Positions 41,701-48,346 are shown, numbered from the stretch's first letter. The stretch is 64,000 nt of DNA from Siderastrea siderea (GCA_964030785.1 OZ034966.1:87501-151500), one strand, 5' to 3'. Notes: generated by a model from the letters alone, not told the origin. Translations and numbers: made by a program.

Positions 41701-43105
41701 ACCGGGGCAACTTAATGCGCTTGGTAACTGCATGTGGTTACCAAGGGTCTGGAAACAAGTAGAAAGTTTTAACCTGGGTAGGCGGGTTAACCCTACCTGG
41801 AGTGTTTACAAGGGAAAAAGTTAACCCGCCTGCCAGGGTAACCCTAGCACGTAGATAGGGTAATCCACCTACCAGGGTAGCCCTAGCTGCCTTGTAAACA
41901 CAACGAAGAAAAAAAAGGAAATGTGTGAGTGCTAGGGTAACGCGCTTGCTAGGGTAACCCTCTCTCCTTGTAACAGGCCCTTAGATCTGCTAGCTTAAAT
42001 AGATCCCAGGGGGGTACTCCCCCACAATACCTATACGGGTATGTGCTGCCTAATGGGGTCGTGATTTTGGGACTCCTGATCTAGAACAGAGTATCCATTT
42101 TAGAGATGCTTCCTAGAACGGGGTATAATGTTCGAACGCATGAAAGTTTAAAACTGTCAGCAGCCATTTGAAATTATTAATAGAGAATTTTCTTAGCTAA
42201 AACTAAAAAAAAAATACATAACAAACAAATTGTTGCATCCCGTGTTGTTCAAGTTTCAAAACGAAGCAATAATGTAGCTGATTTGTGTAGAAGAAGAATT
42301 GTTGTATTTGGATGTATAAGTCGAAAAAGCAAAGAAATAACATAAAAAAACCTGGCTATTGCAATTGTCTCCATTTTTAGAATGGGCTATTAAAAATTGA
42401 CCTATTTCTAGAACGGGGTATCATTTTGAATGCAAAATCTTTCTAAAACGGGGTCCTATTTTGGAGACCTGGGCAGCACATACCCACCCAAATTATACTT
42501 GAGTACCCCCCCCCCCCCCGGGAAATAGATATAATTATCCAAATACTGTCTCGGTCCAGGCAGATATTACTTGTACTTATTAAAAATCATCTTCATGTAC
42601 AAGCATCTTTTCATCTTCAAGTACAAGTATCTTTGAAGTACATTGGTTTTAGGTCAGTATTTCCAAGCAAGCAATTAAATGTTGTTACTTAAAGTGGCTG
42701 TAATGTAACATACGTGAAAATAACGACCTCCAAACATTTACATATCAATGCAAGTTTTTTAAAGTTTTAGAATGCTTGTTCCATGTATGTTAAAAAACAG
42801 TCACAAGTAATAAACTTGTTGCATATATCAAGACTTCAGTTTGAGGCAGCAATAGCTATAAGCCTAATTAATAGCAGCTTTCGAAAAATATTTATAAGCA
42901 TTTCCTTATACAACGTGTTGTGATGAAACAAGTAAACGCTGTGAACTAGTTAGGCTTAAATGCAAGAGTTTCTGAAGATCACAAAGCTTTGAATAATTTT
43001 ACTTTAACTTCACTGATTTGAAGTTTACTCACTCAAACTTGAAGATAGTCTTGCCATGTATATCGTTGCAATAACGACAGTTATAAGCAAGGTATTAAGC
43101 CTCAT
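13240..43105 (-). CDS. Ig/FN3 cell-surface adhesion receptor, 8 Ig + 5 FN3 + TM, with two alternative last exons
   Basis: This is a single multi-exon minus-strand gene assembled from splice signals and domain continuity. The order is signal peptide (residues 1-24), eight Ig domains (25-769), five FN3 domains (770-1257), a Thr-rich stalk, a transmembrane helix (about 1299-1322), a basic juxtamembrane exon and a tail. Seventeen shared exons total 4055 bp. Adding the proximal last exon gives 1639 residues and adding the distal one gives 1565; both sums are exact multiples of three. Most Ig and FN3 exons are symmetric phase 1-1, the hallmark of exon-shuffled extracellular modules. The protein should sit in the plasma membrane and mediate adhesion or ligand recognition. 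The 8+5 count matches none of DCC/neogenin, Robo, L1, contactin, Dscam or Sidekick exactly, so I assign no family. No kinase or phosphatase domain is present. Confidence 0.9.
15001..15085 (-). repeat. Possible degenerate tRNA-derived SINE head with (CAA)n
   Basis: On the minus strand a (TTG)n run is followed by CTTAGGTGGTAGAGCATC, which fits a tRNA D-arm/A-box (TAGGTGGTAGAG). About 35 bases on, GGTTGAGAAAC is a weak B-box. It cannot form a full cloverleaf, so it is a relic at best. Confidence 0.3.
16653..16658 (-). terminator. Polyadenylation signal AATAAA after exon 18a
   Basis: Perfect AATAAA on the minus strand, 16 bases after the TAA stop of the proximal last exon. The closeness to the stop is unusual, so a more distal site may also be used. 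Confidence 0.45.
16675..17539 (-). CDS. Receptor exon 18a: proximal alternative last exon (long cytoplasmic tail)
   Basis: Acceptor TTTCATCCCTTTTAG opens the exon with one base completing Arg, then PRLDVHEEPSVADTNYSSDS. It encodes 287 residues, mostly Ser, Asp and Lys-rich and disordered, with GSHYDPSYSSVEEL (candidate tyrosine phosphorylation), FGPPPPVEFRSTPIEE, two Lys-rich KVDKSKKKK / KPDKSKK segments, and the end VVVYDERTNL. The terminal T-N-L fits a class I PDZ ligand. An AATAAA on the minus strand at 16653-16658 lies just past the stop. The exon is homologous to 18b. Confidence 0.85.
17540..18929. other. Intron before exon 18a, with (GATT)n microsatellite
   Basis: Intron of the receptor gene. 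The only clear structure is a GATT microsatellite at 17911-17988; no exon is supported. Confidence 0.6.
17911..17988. repeat. (GATT)n microsatellite
   Basis: About 19 nearly perfect copies of the 4-bp unit. Confidence 0.97.
18930..18993 (-). CDS. Receptor exon 17: basic juxtamembrane exon
   Basis: A 64-bp exon found from its splice sites: acceptor TTTATTACAAG, donor GTAAGT. It reads AMAYTRARKKHDFRSTAFEM then E. It begins in phase 1, matching exon 16, and ends in phase 2, matching both alternative last exons. Basic residues next to the helix fit a cytoplasmic juxtamembrane position. Confidence 0.8.
19375..19593 (-). CDS. Receptor exon 16: Thr-rich stalk and transmembrane helix
   Basis: Phase 1-1 exon of 219 bp with acceptor TTAAATTGCAG and donor GTACGG. 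A Thr/Pro-rich stalk (TEPTDTLTTPTEDSTTTT), probably O-glycosylated, leads to the hydrophobic helix MIIIFVCVGLIVLFITVAAV (about residues 1299-1322) and the stop-transfer residues KRWREEK. This gives a type I membrane topology. Confidence 0.9.
19815..20000 (+). mobile_element. Degenerate tRNA-derived SINE copy in an intron
   Basis: Shares blocks with the better copy at about 31600-31850: GGGATGGG at the head, a B-box-like GGTTTGAAACTCGG, then TTGTTGTCGGTTCTCGTCCT, TGCTCCGACGGTTTTTCTC, GGGTTCTTCGGTTTT and CTCAAAAACGAA. The A-box is damaged. Confidence 0.6.
20612..20887 (-). CDS. Receptor exon 15: FN3 domain 5
   Basis: Phase 1-1 exon of 276 bp with acceptor TTTTCTCCGTAG and donor GTAAGT. It encodes DTIRVAWRPPVTPNGKILQY and LTPNTTYYIFVTAKTSKGFG. 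This is the membrane-proximal FN3. Residues 1166-1257. Confidence 0.9.
21103..21399 (-). CDS. Receptor exon 14: FN3 domain 4
   Basis: Phase 1-1 exon of 297 bp with acceptor TTGTTTGCAG and donor GTATGT. It encodes HSIIVSIAPPLPVRRNGIIL and LTVYTEYSVKVAAVTSVGQG. The usual core Trp is replaced (SIAPP), an atypical FN3 detail. Residues 1067-1165. Confidence 0.88.
21516..21744 (-). CDS. Receptor exon 13: second half of FN3 domain 3
   Basis: Starts in phase 0 after acceptor CTCTTCCAG with VGPPEFANGNVRRYVVFVKA, and ends FEAG before donor GTAAGT in phase 1. Joined to exon 12 it forms a full FN3 domain (KWKVGPPEFANGNVRRY). Residues 991-1066. Confidence 0.87.
22519..24403. mobile_element. Long TTAA-flanked inverted-repeat element (1885 bp), related to 1773-2203
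   Basis: Flanked by TTAA at 22515-22518 and 24404-24407. It starts AGTGCACCTAACCCCAAAAT and ends with the near reverse complement of that sequence, giving the same terminal repeats as the 431-bp copy in the satellite. The region GAGGGCATGG followed by TGACGTCAAATC near 22690-22725 is also shared. No transposase-sized reading frame exists, so it is non-autonomous, probably piggyBac-like. It lies inside the phase-0 intron that splits FN3 domain 3. Confidence 0.82.
24458..24528 (-). CDS. Receptor exon 12: first half of FN3 domain 3
   Basis: A short 71-bp exon with acceptor TTGTTTTAG and donor GTAAAT. It reads PTAAPQDIQLQVLSAHSILV then KWK, and stops right after the core Trp in phase 0. The domain is completed by exon 13 after an intron of about 2.7 kb. 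Residues 967-990. Confidence 0.85.
25006..25311 (-). CDS. Receptor exon 11: FN3 domain 2
   Basis: Phase 1-1 exon of 306 bp with acceptor TTCAATTGTAG and donor GTATGT. It encodes TVIRVTWSAPATPNGHIMWY and AFTLYQIRIRAATQERN. Residues 865-966. Confidence 0.9.
26069..26353 (-). CDS. Receptor exon 10: FN3 domain 1
   Basis: Phase 1-1 exon of 285 bp with acceptor CTTACAAAG and donor GTAAGT. It encodes TVIQLSWKPGFNGHSPVTGY, then GLDPYTAYTFRVSARNAIG, the core Trp, the Tyr and the L-x-P-x-T-x-Y element of an FN3 domain. Residues 770-864. Confidence 0.9.
26640..27184 (-). mobile_element. 3' end of a LINE with (ATT)n tail, in the intron between Ig8 and FN3-1
   Basis: A minus-strand open segment (26885-27184) reads LVVPKYNLETYGKRAFSVIA then PILWNNLLDYIR, the conserved C-terminus of CR1/L2-type reverse transcriptases. 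It is followed by AT-rich 3' sequence and ends in a pure (ATT)n run, seen as (AAT)n at about 26657-26716 on the plus strand. It is strongly 5' truncated and not functional. Confidence 0.8.
26657..26716. repeat. (AAT)n microsatellite, tail of the LINE fragment
   Basis: About 18-20 AAT copies preceded by (CAA)n. This is the microsatellite tail of the minus-strand LINE copy. Confidence 0.93.
27224..27490 (-). CDS. Receptor exon 9: Ig domain 8
   Basis: Phase 1-1 exon of 267 bp with acceptor CTGTTTCCAG and donor GTTAGT. It encodes INATLTCEVSGIPQPRVTWE and KADSGVYTCVASNAAG. This is the last Ig domain before the FN3 series. Residues 681-769. Confidence 0.88.
27491..28731. other. Intron between Ig7 and Ig8 exons
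   Basis: No exon seen. It contains a near-perfect 152-bp palindrome at 27619-27770. Confidence 0.55.
27619..27770. repeat. 152-bp near-perfect inverted repeat (foldback)
   Basis: GTATGATCGTCC at 27619 is mirrored by GGACGATCATAC at the end. The arms continue through GTGTAGTC, TTGAGATGACA and TGACGTTTCGACAA to a small loop around 27690-27705. Each arm is about 70 bp with a few mismatches. It has no coding capacity; it is likely a foldback-type non-autonomous element. Confidence 0.85.
28732..28998 (-). CDS. Receptor exon 8: Ig domain 7
   Basis: Phase 1-1 exon of 267 bp with acceptor TTTACTCAG and donor GTGAGA. It encodes ASFQCNASGDPKPVITWLKG, DTLTILN and SDAGQYSCNVSNGLS. Residues 592-680. Confidence 0.9.
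29445..29723 (-). CDS. Receptor exon 7: Ig domain 6
   Basis: Phase 1-1 exon of 279 bp with acceptor CCTTTTAG and donor GTAGCA. I translated it directly; it has no internal start codon that would make it look like a gene of its own. It encodes VGESAKFQCSFSGIPEPDIK, WFYSSGG and KKDEGKYICQAENIAG. Residues 499-591. Confidence 0.88.
30095..30361 (-). CDS. Receptor exon 6: Ig domain 5
   Basis: Phase 1-1 exon of 267 bp with acceptor TTCTTACAG and donor GTGGGT. It encodes VGHPLILHCKAAGFPQPTVT, WQKDGQPV and QDAGRFICSATNVAG. Residues 410-498. Confidence 0.9.
30882..31886. mobile_element. Inverted-repeat element, about 1 kb, with a nested SINE
   Basis: The left end TGTAGTTCCAGAAAATATCC followed by ATAC, and further on CCCCATGGAAGG, is mirrored at the right end (CCTTCCATGGGG ... 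GGATTTTTCCTGGACCTACA). The terminal repeats are about 40 bp and imperfect. No transposase frame is present. It sits in the intron between Ig4 and Ig5. Its terminal repeat resembles that of the element at about 34500-35460. Confidence 0.68.
31600..31850 (+). mobile_element. tRNA-derived SINE
   Basis: The head GGGATGGGTGCAGTGGAGAG carries an A-box (TGGGTGCAGTGG) and, 30-40 bases later, a B-box (GGTGCGATTCC) in tRNA spacing: an internal RNA polymerase III promoter. The body contains TTGTTGGTCCTCGTCCTTGC and TTTTTCTCTGGGTACTCC, and the tail ends TAAATAAATTG. A degenerate relative lies near 19815-20000. Confidence 0.8.
31913..32200 (-). CDS. Receptor exon 5: Ig domain 4
   Basis: Phase 1-1 exon of 288 bp with acceptor CTTTCAG and donor GTAGGT. 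It encodes VGDAVSIKCVSP, IRWYHNYQL and KSDEGLYFCDGTN. Residues 314-409. Confidence 0.9.
32683..32967 (-). CDS. Receptor exon 4: Ig domain 3
   Basis: Phase 1-1 exon of 285 bp with acceptor TTTGCAG and donor GTAAGT. It encodes HLAAILQCQILGVPSPVISW, then LSNGSLYF and SYAGQYVCSGQNSAG, a classic I-set domain. Residues 219-313. Confidence 0.9.
32980..34057. other. Intron between Ig2 and Ig3 exons
   Basis: AT-rich; no exon or recognisable repeat seen. Confidence 0.5.
34058..34357 (-). CDS. Receptor exon 3: Ig domain 2
   Basis: Phase 1-1 exon of 300 bp with acceptor TTTCCTAG and donor GTAAGT. It encodes LGEVAAFDCVNEE, IHWEKNG and ATAGWYGCVAIN, a complete Ig fold. Residues 119-218. Confidence 0.88.
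34498..35463. mobile_element. Inverted-repeat element, about 0.95 kb, with C-rich internal motifs
   Basis: The left end TTTTGTAAC...GGGCAATTCCAG then AAAATATCCATACC is mirrored on the right, where the reverse complement reads TTTGTAAC...GGGCGGTTCCAG then AAAATATCCACACC. Both inner arms contain CACGGACGGC and several CCTTCGGAATT-like blocks next to poly-C runs (34638-34654 and 35369-35384). It has no coding frame and lies in the intron between Ig1 and Ig2. Confidence 0.75.
35918..36199 (-). CDS. Receptor exon 2: Ig domain 1
   Basis: Phase 1-1 exon of 282 bp with acceptor TTTTTGTAG and donor GTATGT. It reads VVAVGKPLLLNCQAQ, then VISWKNN, then GTFICGAS: the Cys, core Trp and second Cys of an Ig fold. 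The usual D-x-G-x-Y-x-C motif is altered, with Phe in place of Tyr before the second Cys. Residues 25-118. Confidence 0.88.
36200..36540. other. 5' portion of intron between exon 1 and Ig1
   Basis: No exon seen. AT-rich. Confidence 0.4.
36541..36932. mobile_element. Possible short inverted-repeat element (about 390 bp)
   Basis: TGGGGAGGTCCCGCCC at the left and GGGTGGAACCTCCCA at the right form an imperfect inverted repeat of about 18 bp. Internal blocks such as TTTACCCTTT resemble element DNA. The evidence is modest. Confidence 0.35.
37256..37768. mobile_element. Inverted-repeat element (about 513 bp)
   Basis: The left end AATAAGGTTCCCAGGGTTGT then CC matches the reverse complement of the right end (AATAAGGAACCCAGGGTTAT then CC). 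The interior carries GGGGGCATGCCCCCAGACCC. No coding frame and no clear target duplication. Confidence 0.65.
38079..38390. repeat. CCATGGAATTCC minisatellite, left arm
   Basis: Runs of TCCATGGA spaced by AATT, AGC, ACT or GTT, mostly in 10- and 15-bp steps. Rich in NcoI-like CCATGG palindromes. Confidence 0.92.
38390..39317. mobile_element. Innermost inverted-repeat element (about 928 bp)
   Basis: The left end GGGAAGGTACGTTTTTTCTT then GGGGGGGGAGGGCTGGGG is mirrored at the right (CCCCAGCCCTCCCC ... AAGAAAAAACGTACCTTCCC). The interior repeats (T)GACCCTCCCCT motifs. It interrupts the left CCATGG array. No coding frame. Confidence 0.78.
40799..41010. repeat. CCATGGAATTCC minisatellite, right arm
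   Basis: Same unit as 38079-38390 and complementary to it, with intervening CTAATACTCC blocks. Confidence 0.9.
41033..41697. mobile_element. Inverted-repeat element with GGATTTGGACCCCC ends (about 665 bp)
   Basis: GCGGATTTGGACCCCC, AATTTGGACCCCCTGGTCCA and CCGCTAGCAG at the left reappear in reverse complement at 41585-41697. The GATTTGGACCCCC unit is itself repeated in each arm. No coding frame. Confidence 0.75.
42005..42522. mobile_element. G-rich inverted-repeat element with 8-bp target duplication AAATAGAT (hAT-like)
   Basis: AAATAGAT occurs immediately before (41997-42004) and after (42523-42530). The left end CCCAGGGGGGTACTCCC is the complement of the right end GAGTACCCCC...CCGGG, and GGGTATGTGCTGCC at about 42040 pairs with GGGCAGCACATACCC at about 42470. 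Internal GAACGGGGTAT motifs repeat. An 8-bp duplication is typical of hAT transposons. Non-autonomous. Confidence 0.82.
42531..43032. other. Intron 1, part next to exon 1
   Basis: AT-rich; no feature seen. Confidence 0.5.
43033..43105 (-). CDS. Receptor exon 1: start codon and signal peptide
   Basis: The ATG at 43105-43103 opens MRLNTLLITVVIATIYMA, a positively charged start followed by a hydrophobic run typical of a secretion signal, ending in ARLSSSL. The donor GTGAGT follows after one base of a codon (phase 1), matching the acceptor of the first Ig exon about 6.8 kb away. The joined residue is Ser, followed by FTIEPSDHVVAVGKPLLLNC. Confidence 0.82.
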
Positions 43106-45663
43106 TTCCAATGGTGACGCACAGCGAGGGGACCTTTGAAACGATCAACATAGAAACAGAACGTGCACAGCTGTTGTCAGCGTTCGATTATTCCATGATT
43201 TTTGATCCACAATTGAACCTTGGTTTTCGACTTACAGTCATAAAGATTCCACTTGAGAACAATACGTTCTCAACAGCGTTTTAGAAGTCAATATCTGTCG
43301 GTTACCAGGGAGAATAAAGCATTTGCACTATCGGAATTTTAATGTTTAGAGTCCCAGGACGCGTGAAAGTGATTAGCAACCATGCGTCCACGCTCATATG
43401 TACAGCGGGTTCGGGGTCCCGTTCATGCGGGGAACAGGCGGAGCTCGGGTCGATAAGTGCCCTTGGCGCTATAGCCTGGCAATAAATGGCTATGACTATA
43501 AAGGTTTATTCAGGATACAAATGAATAAGTGTAACAGAAGATAACAGAGTCAAGGCTAAGCGGTAACAATTACAACAGCAACAACAACAAATATAATAAA
43601 AAGGCACCCTAAAAGGAAGTTATGAGGTTAGCCCAATGTGAAAACGCCCTTAAAAATGACATACACGAATGGATGGACAAAGTGGCAGTAGCACGGGCGC
43701 CTGCCTTGGTGGCAGGCGCCAAGAGGGGAGAGAAAGGGGGCTCACGAATGATTTCTCCCCTTTCCCTCCCCTTTCTACAATCTAGGCTTCCAAAAAACCC
43801 CGATGTTCTACGGTGGAGACAAAAGAGTAATTTTGAGTTTTTATAGGCCTCTGGGGAGTCAGATTATGGTTAGGTTTCCATGAGTATATTTTCAAGTTCA
43901 AGTTTATTAAGATTCAGATCAAGTATTAAAAACTGAGGGATAATGCTAACAATGTGTGAACAGTAAGTAGTGGGAATAGCTATTAAAGTGGTAACAAAAT
44001 ATGTGTTTGTATTACTGTCACTGGACACAAAAATGTTTAACTTTCTGATTTAGGCAGAATGGCCCATATACCAACGGAGCTGGTATCCAGAGGGGCCCTG
44101 CATTACAAATAAACGATAAGATAATTTACAATGCTTAAGGTACCTTGGAGCCTTAAAATTACAAAATAAAACATATCACGTATAAAAATATTCATTCCTA
44201 CATTAAGAGCTGCTGTACAACAAAAGGTTAAGAATATAAAATCTAGTACTAGAAGTAAACTACACATGACTATCATGAACGTGAAGGGAAGAAATGCCGT
44301 TTAACAAGGTTTTTAAAGAGCAGTTGGGCCATCCAAATCGGAAAGGCTAATCGACTAATTAACTAACCTTTATTTCAGAGTCAAAAATATGTACATAATT
44401 TGCAGTTATTATTGTCATTTATTATTATTATCAATATGTTATTTAAATTTACTCTTACACACGACCCACAAGCTTGAAGCTTTAACAACTATCGTGTTTA
44501 AGTAAAGGTTATCCTGTCTTATCCTATCTCATACTGGTACTAACACTCTACCACTGGAGTCATGAAGCCATTGATAGTAGGAGCTGGTCATTTCTGTAAG
44601 TTCTATTATTCCCGCGAAATGAGTGTCAGGGATAGTAGAGCGTTTGCACCGGTATAAAAAAAGAGTATCCGACTACAATCAGGAGCCACTGCAATGATCT
44701 CTTTATCCAAATGGTGTCAAATTTGGTTTTCTATTCACCAGAACTGGACACTCACAATGTACTAATAAAAAAGATGACATTGAATGGTGCATGTAAATGT
44801 AACACTTCCGGAAAAATGTCAAAGAAAAGGGGGATAAAACACATACCTGTTCACACTATACCGTACAGGTTTCGTGGTGACCCGGTTTCCTGTTCGCATA
44901 CCTTATATAAGCGCCAGACGAAAGCTTAGTGGGTATATTGCATGTCTACATTACACTTCAGAGATTTTGTGCCATTAAGAAAACCATACATGTAAAACGC
45001 TGATATTACAAACCGTACATGAAACGGTGATTTTAGATTTTAGCGCGAGATTTGTGCCGGTCGAGCACTCCTGAGCTTCTCAGGTATTGAAAGTGGAACA
45101 CTTTGTACCGTGAAGCCTTTTGTGTCGCTCAAAGAATAGTGCAATCAAGTTACCCCATGCACACGAGGCATACCTAATAAACAAACCTTTTTCCGGATTC
45201 AGCTACCGGCACGACACCTATCCGATCCCTGATCAGGTAAAATGTAAAAATATATAGATCTATATATATACATATAACTTTGAATTCCTCGATCTCAAAG
45301 AGCGTGAGCTTGACACCATGTTAAGTCGAGGTCGAGGGGGGAGGTGGGCGCAGTACTTCTCCTTCACTTAGCTTTCCGTCATTTTTTTACTTGCTCACCA
45401 GGGGCGAAAAAATTGAAGCGAAACCGAATTACTATTATCCTTGTTTATTTCTTTGTTTTCGTTTTTTTCTTGTGGGAAACCTCTTTTAACTACTGATTAT
45501 AACGATACAAACATCTGCATTATAATAGTTACTGAACAACAGGGCTGTTATGAATCTGTTATTCCTATCCTAACTATAACCGATGACTGACCCTGAACAC
45601 AGTCAGTATCGGCAAAAGCGACTCTCTAAACTCACACACGCACCGCAGTTTTGATGGACTTCT

Positions 45664-46157
45664 AAAAAGCGGACATCACCCAGCTATTCTAACTTCGTAA
45701 TTATAATTCATAAAATATTAACAACGCGCAACTCTTTATCACTTCTCAAGTGCGTTTGTTTCCAAAATAGCTCACTCAGTGAAGGGAGCAATCGAGAGCC
45801 GTCTTTTGAGCAAAGAACGCCGCTGAAATTTCTTTTCCGGATTCAGAGTGCACGGCAATTAATTTGGCCCCTCAGGACTAATGGTGAAAGCAATAACGCC
45901 AAAAGTCCTAAAAAAGCGGACATCACCCAGCTATTCTAACTTCGTAATTATAATTCTTAAAATATTAACAACGGGCAACTCTTTATCACTTCTCAAGTGC
46001 GTTTGTTTCCAAAATAGCTCACTCAGTGAAGGGAGCAATCGAGAACCGTCTTTTGAGCAAAGAACGCCGCTGAAATTTCTTTTCCGGATTCAGAGTGCAC
46101 GGCAATTGATTTGGCCCCTCAGGACTAATGGTGAAAGCAATAACGCCAAAAGTCCTC
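45664..46157. repeat. Two-copy tandem duplication, 247-bp unit
   Basis: The block beginning AAAAAGCGGACATCACCCAG and ending AACGCCAAAAGTCCT occurs at 45664-45910 and again at 45911-46157, differing by only a handful of substitutions, so the duplication is recent. It lies in the shared upstream region of two genes. Confidence 0.93.
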
Positions 46158-47133
46158 CTTAGTCTAAAGTAAGCTCAATAAGCGATGAAAAAAGAAAATA
46201 ATCTGAAGGAAGAAACTCTGCAAACTGATAATGACAACTTAACTTATGAAGACACAAGAATGCTGAAACTATAAACTTGCACTCACAGCTTACAATGTGG
46301 GTCTAGAACTGTATTAGAGAACTCAGTCTTAAAATTCATTTCAGCAGCATATTTAAAGTAACAACCAGTTTTCAGCTTGACAATGTGAAACATTTCGGCT
46401 ATCAAACATTGAAATCCTCGAGCTCAGCAATGGGGGTGGAAAAAATTAGTAAATTTCCGCTAGTTGAGACGTCAGTGCATTGACTGCGTCGAAAGTTTGT
46501 TCAGCATCACTAACAACATATCGTGGTAAATATTCTTTTGAATTATTAACGGCCAGTCAAAATAGATGTACACATAAGTTTCTTAATCCAGGCAATTTAG
46601 TCAATCCCATCTCAAATAAAATTACCACAAATTGACCTCAAGACGTGACTATAAGCAAAAGCTCCAGTTGATTCTTTTAATTTCTAAGGTTGTAACGTTA
46701 GTCAAGGTTGACGAGTAATCGCAATCATAGATTTGTATTTCACTTCCCACACGAACCCTGATTCTTAAGAAATATATGTATCTAAATAGTAAATGTAGCT
46801 GTTAGGGCATTAAATATTCAATGCAAGTTAAAATGCACATATAACTGTCGCATTTGGGCGTCTTTGCTGTTTGTCTAAGCTGAATAGCTGTTAGCTTGTA
46901 TTCATATAGGGCCACAGGGTTCCATTAAGGTAACATCTTTTCGTCAGGGGAAACACAAAGCCAAATAACAGAAAGAATTTGGTTCTTACAATGCAAGTTG
47001 TCCCAAGTCAATAAGCGTAATAGCGTAATGATTTACTTAATTTTCGATTGATAACTCCTTTATGGACTTACTGAGGACTTTGTGTGGGGGACAAAAGCTA
47101 TGTCGCGCCTAAGTTGGAAGACGCATTTTTCTG

Positions 47134-47171
47134 ATTGGTGCAGAAAACAAAGAGTCCTCATGTGAACCAAT
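47134..47171. promoter_or_regulatory. Pair of inverted CCAAT boxes upstream of the short zinc-finger gene
   Basis: CTGATTGG at 47131-47138 and CCAATCAG at 47167-47174 are opposite-facing CCAAT boxes about 30 bp apart, roughly 140-180 bp before the start codon. The position fits an NF-Y-type proximal promoter. Function is inferred. Confidence 0.35.
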
Positions 47172-47311
47172 CAGCGTTTAAATGACAGTGTTCCAAACAG
47201 CTGCTACACAAAGACCAATATATTGACTGCTGATGTTTAGTCTCGTAAATGACACGGGAGGCGAGTGTCTAGCAGCAAAACAAAATTTACTTTCACTCGA
47301 CTTGCGTGCAA

Positions 47312-48346
47312 ATGATGTATGTCTGCATTGGAAAGGGCGGGTGTCGTGCAAACCGCCGTCGCTCGCCCCAGTATGGTGACATGGTCCCTGTCTCACCGTC
47401 CAAAGTCAAACACAAGCGAGGTAAAGCAATAGAAAAGTACAACGCAATGAACGGAAATCATCCGTCGCTGGATTATTCGCCAAAACCATGTAACTTTCAA
47501 GAGGAATTCGCCGCAAACGCGAGCGTGCTTTCCTTGGACGTAAACGATAACCAAAAAACTCCGCGCTCACCGTCGCCTTCCAAATCTAACACTTTGCCGC
47601 GACGAGCACATAGTGGAAAAACACCGCCTCAGAAACCTCCCCGTGGATTGCCACCGAAGCCGCCACGGCTTATGGAAAGAAAACTCTTTACTTGCGAGAA
47701 TCCTTCGTGTCAAAGACAAGAAGAGCTGTTAGGGATTGTGGCGCTGGATTTTAAATCTTGTCCTTCTTGTTTCACACACTACTGTTGTGTCGAATGTCGA
47801 AGAACGCACTGGAACGAACATAGAGTTGTTTGCCACTACGGACAGGTTGATAGCCACATGAAATCGATTATTAATATGTGTAATGAAAATCGCTTGTTGC
47901 GGCACCATTTGAGTGAAATCGCTCGCGAAGGATTTATAACAAAAGGACGTGGCGCTGTTATGATTGTGTTTCTCTCACCGAAAGCCGCAGAACTGTTTGT
48001 GGAAACAGGAGTAGAATATTTTCACAATCCTAGAAACACGCCTACTTTTTCATCAAACGAGGAACTTAAGAAAGCCGGTGTTTCTTCAAAACACCAAAAG
48101 ATTCTGTTAAGCCTCGTAAACAATTACTCTCCAGCACAAGAAATGGTTCTTAACATTGCGGTGGTTATTGGAAAAAATCTACCCAAGACCCCGATACCCC
48201 GTAACAAAGAACCGGCGATTATAGCGCAGATTAAAATTCCCTTCAAGGGCAGAAAACATTCAAGAACATTTAGTCCGCAAAATAGTCAAGATTTTGACGT
48301 TTGGGCTTACAATGTAAACGAGTTCGCACGAAGAAAGTCCCTCTAA
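47312..48346 (+). CDS. Short MYND-like zinc-finger protein, paralogue of the 52.8-60.5 kb gene (AJM1-type domain)
   Basis: Intronless frame of 344 codons from ATG 47312; a second ATG follows at once at 47315. The N-terminal 120 residues are basic and Pro/Ser-rich, with SH3-ligand-like TPPQKPPRGLPPKPPRL. Residues about 128-174 form a finger C-x4-C...C-x2-C-x4-C-x3-C-x7-H-x3-C (CPSCFTHYCCVECRRTHWNE). A conserved domain follows, with KGRGAVMIVFLS and QEMVLNIAVVIGKNLP. It matches the C-terminal region of the convergent long gene almost block by block but stops about 80 residues earlier. From memory, this finger-plus-domain layout resembles apical-junction AJM1-type proteins; a generic MYND protein is the alternative. 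It has a real stop and a polyadenylation signal. A role at cell junctions is inferred only. Confidence 0.85.
   Translation: MMYVCIGKGGCRANRRRSPQYGDMVPVSPSKVKHKRGKAIEKYNAMNGNHPSLDYSPKPCNFQEEFAANASVLSLDVNDNQKTPRSPSPSKSNTLPRRAHSGKTPPQKPPRGLPPKPPRLMERKLFTCENPSCQRQEELLGIVALDFKSCPSCFTHYCCVECRRTHWNEHRVVCHYGQVDSHMKSIINMCNENRLLRHHLSEIAREGFITKGRGAVMIVFLSPKAAELFVETGVEYFHNPRNTPTFSSNEELKKAGVSSKHQKILLSLVNNYSPAQEMVLNIAVVIGKNLPKTPIPRNKEPAIIAQIKIPFKGRKHSRTFSPQNSQDFDVWAYNVNEFARRKSL

Larger units (their letters stand above)
37942..41980. mobile_element. Composite inverted-repeat element flanked by TTA, about 4.0 kb (Harbinger-like ends)
   Basis: The left end GGGCCTGTTTACAAGGAGGG then AGGGTGACCCTAGCAAG matches the reverse complement of the right end (GGGCCTGTTACAAGGAGAGA then GGGTTACCCTAGCAAG). 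TTA is present at 37939-37941 and at 41981-41983, as expected for a 3-bp target duplication. Ends beginning GGGCCTGTT and a TTA duplication resemble PIF/Harbinger elements. Both arms repeat GGGTAACCCTA-like units. No transposase frame was found. Three further inverted-repeat elements are nested inside. Confidence 0.72.
43106..47311. other. Shared upstream region between two divergent genes
   Basis: Lies between the receptor start (minus) and the short zinc-finger gene (plus), so it must carry both promoters. It contains a 247-bp tandem duplication (45664-46157) and possible retroelement 3' DNA around 43890-44340 (TTCAAGTTCAAGTTTATTAA start, and a GCTGGTATCCAGAGGGGCCC block), which I could not classify. 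No protein-coding exon is supported. Confidence 0.5.
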
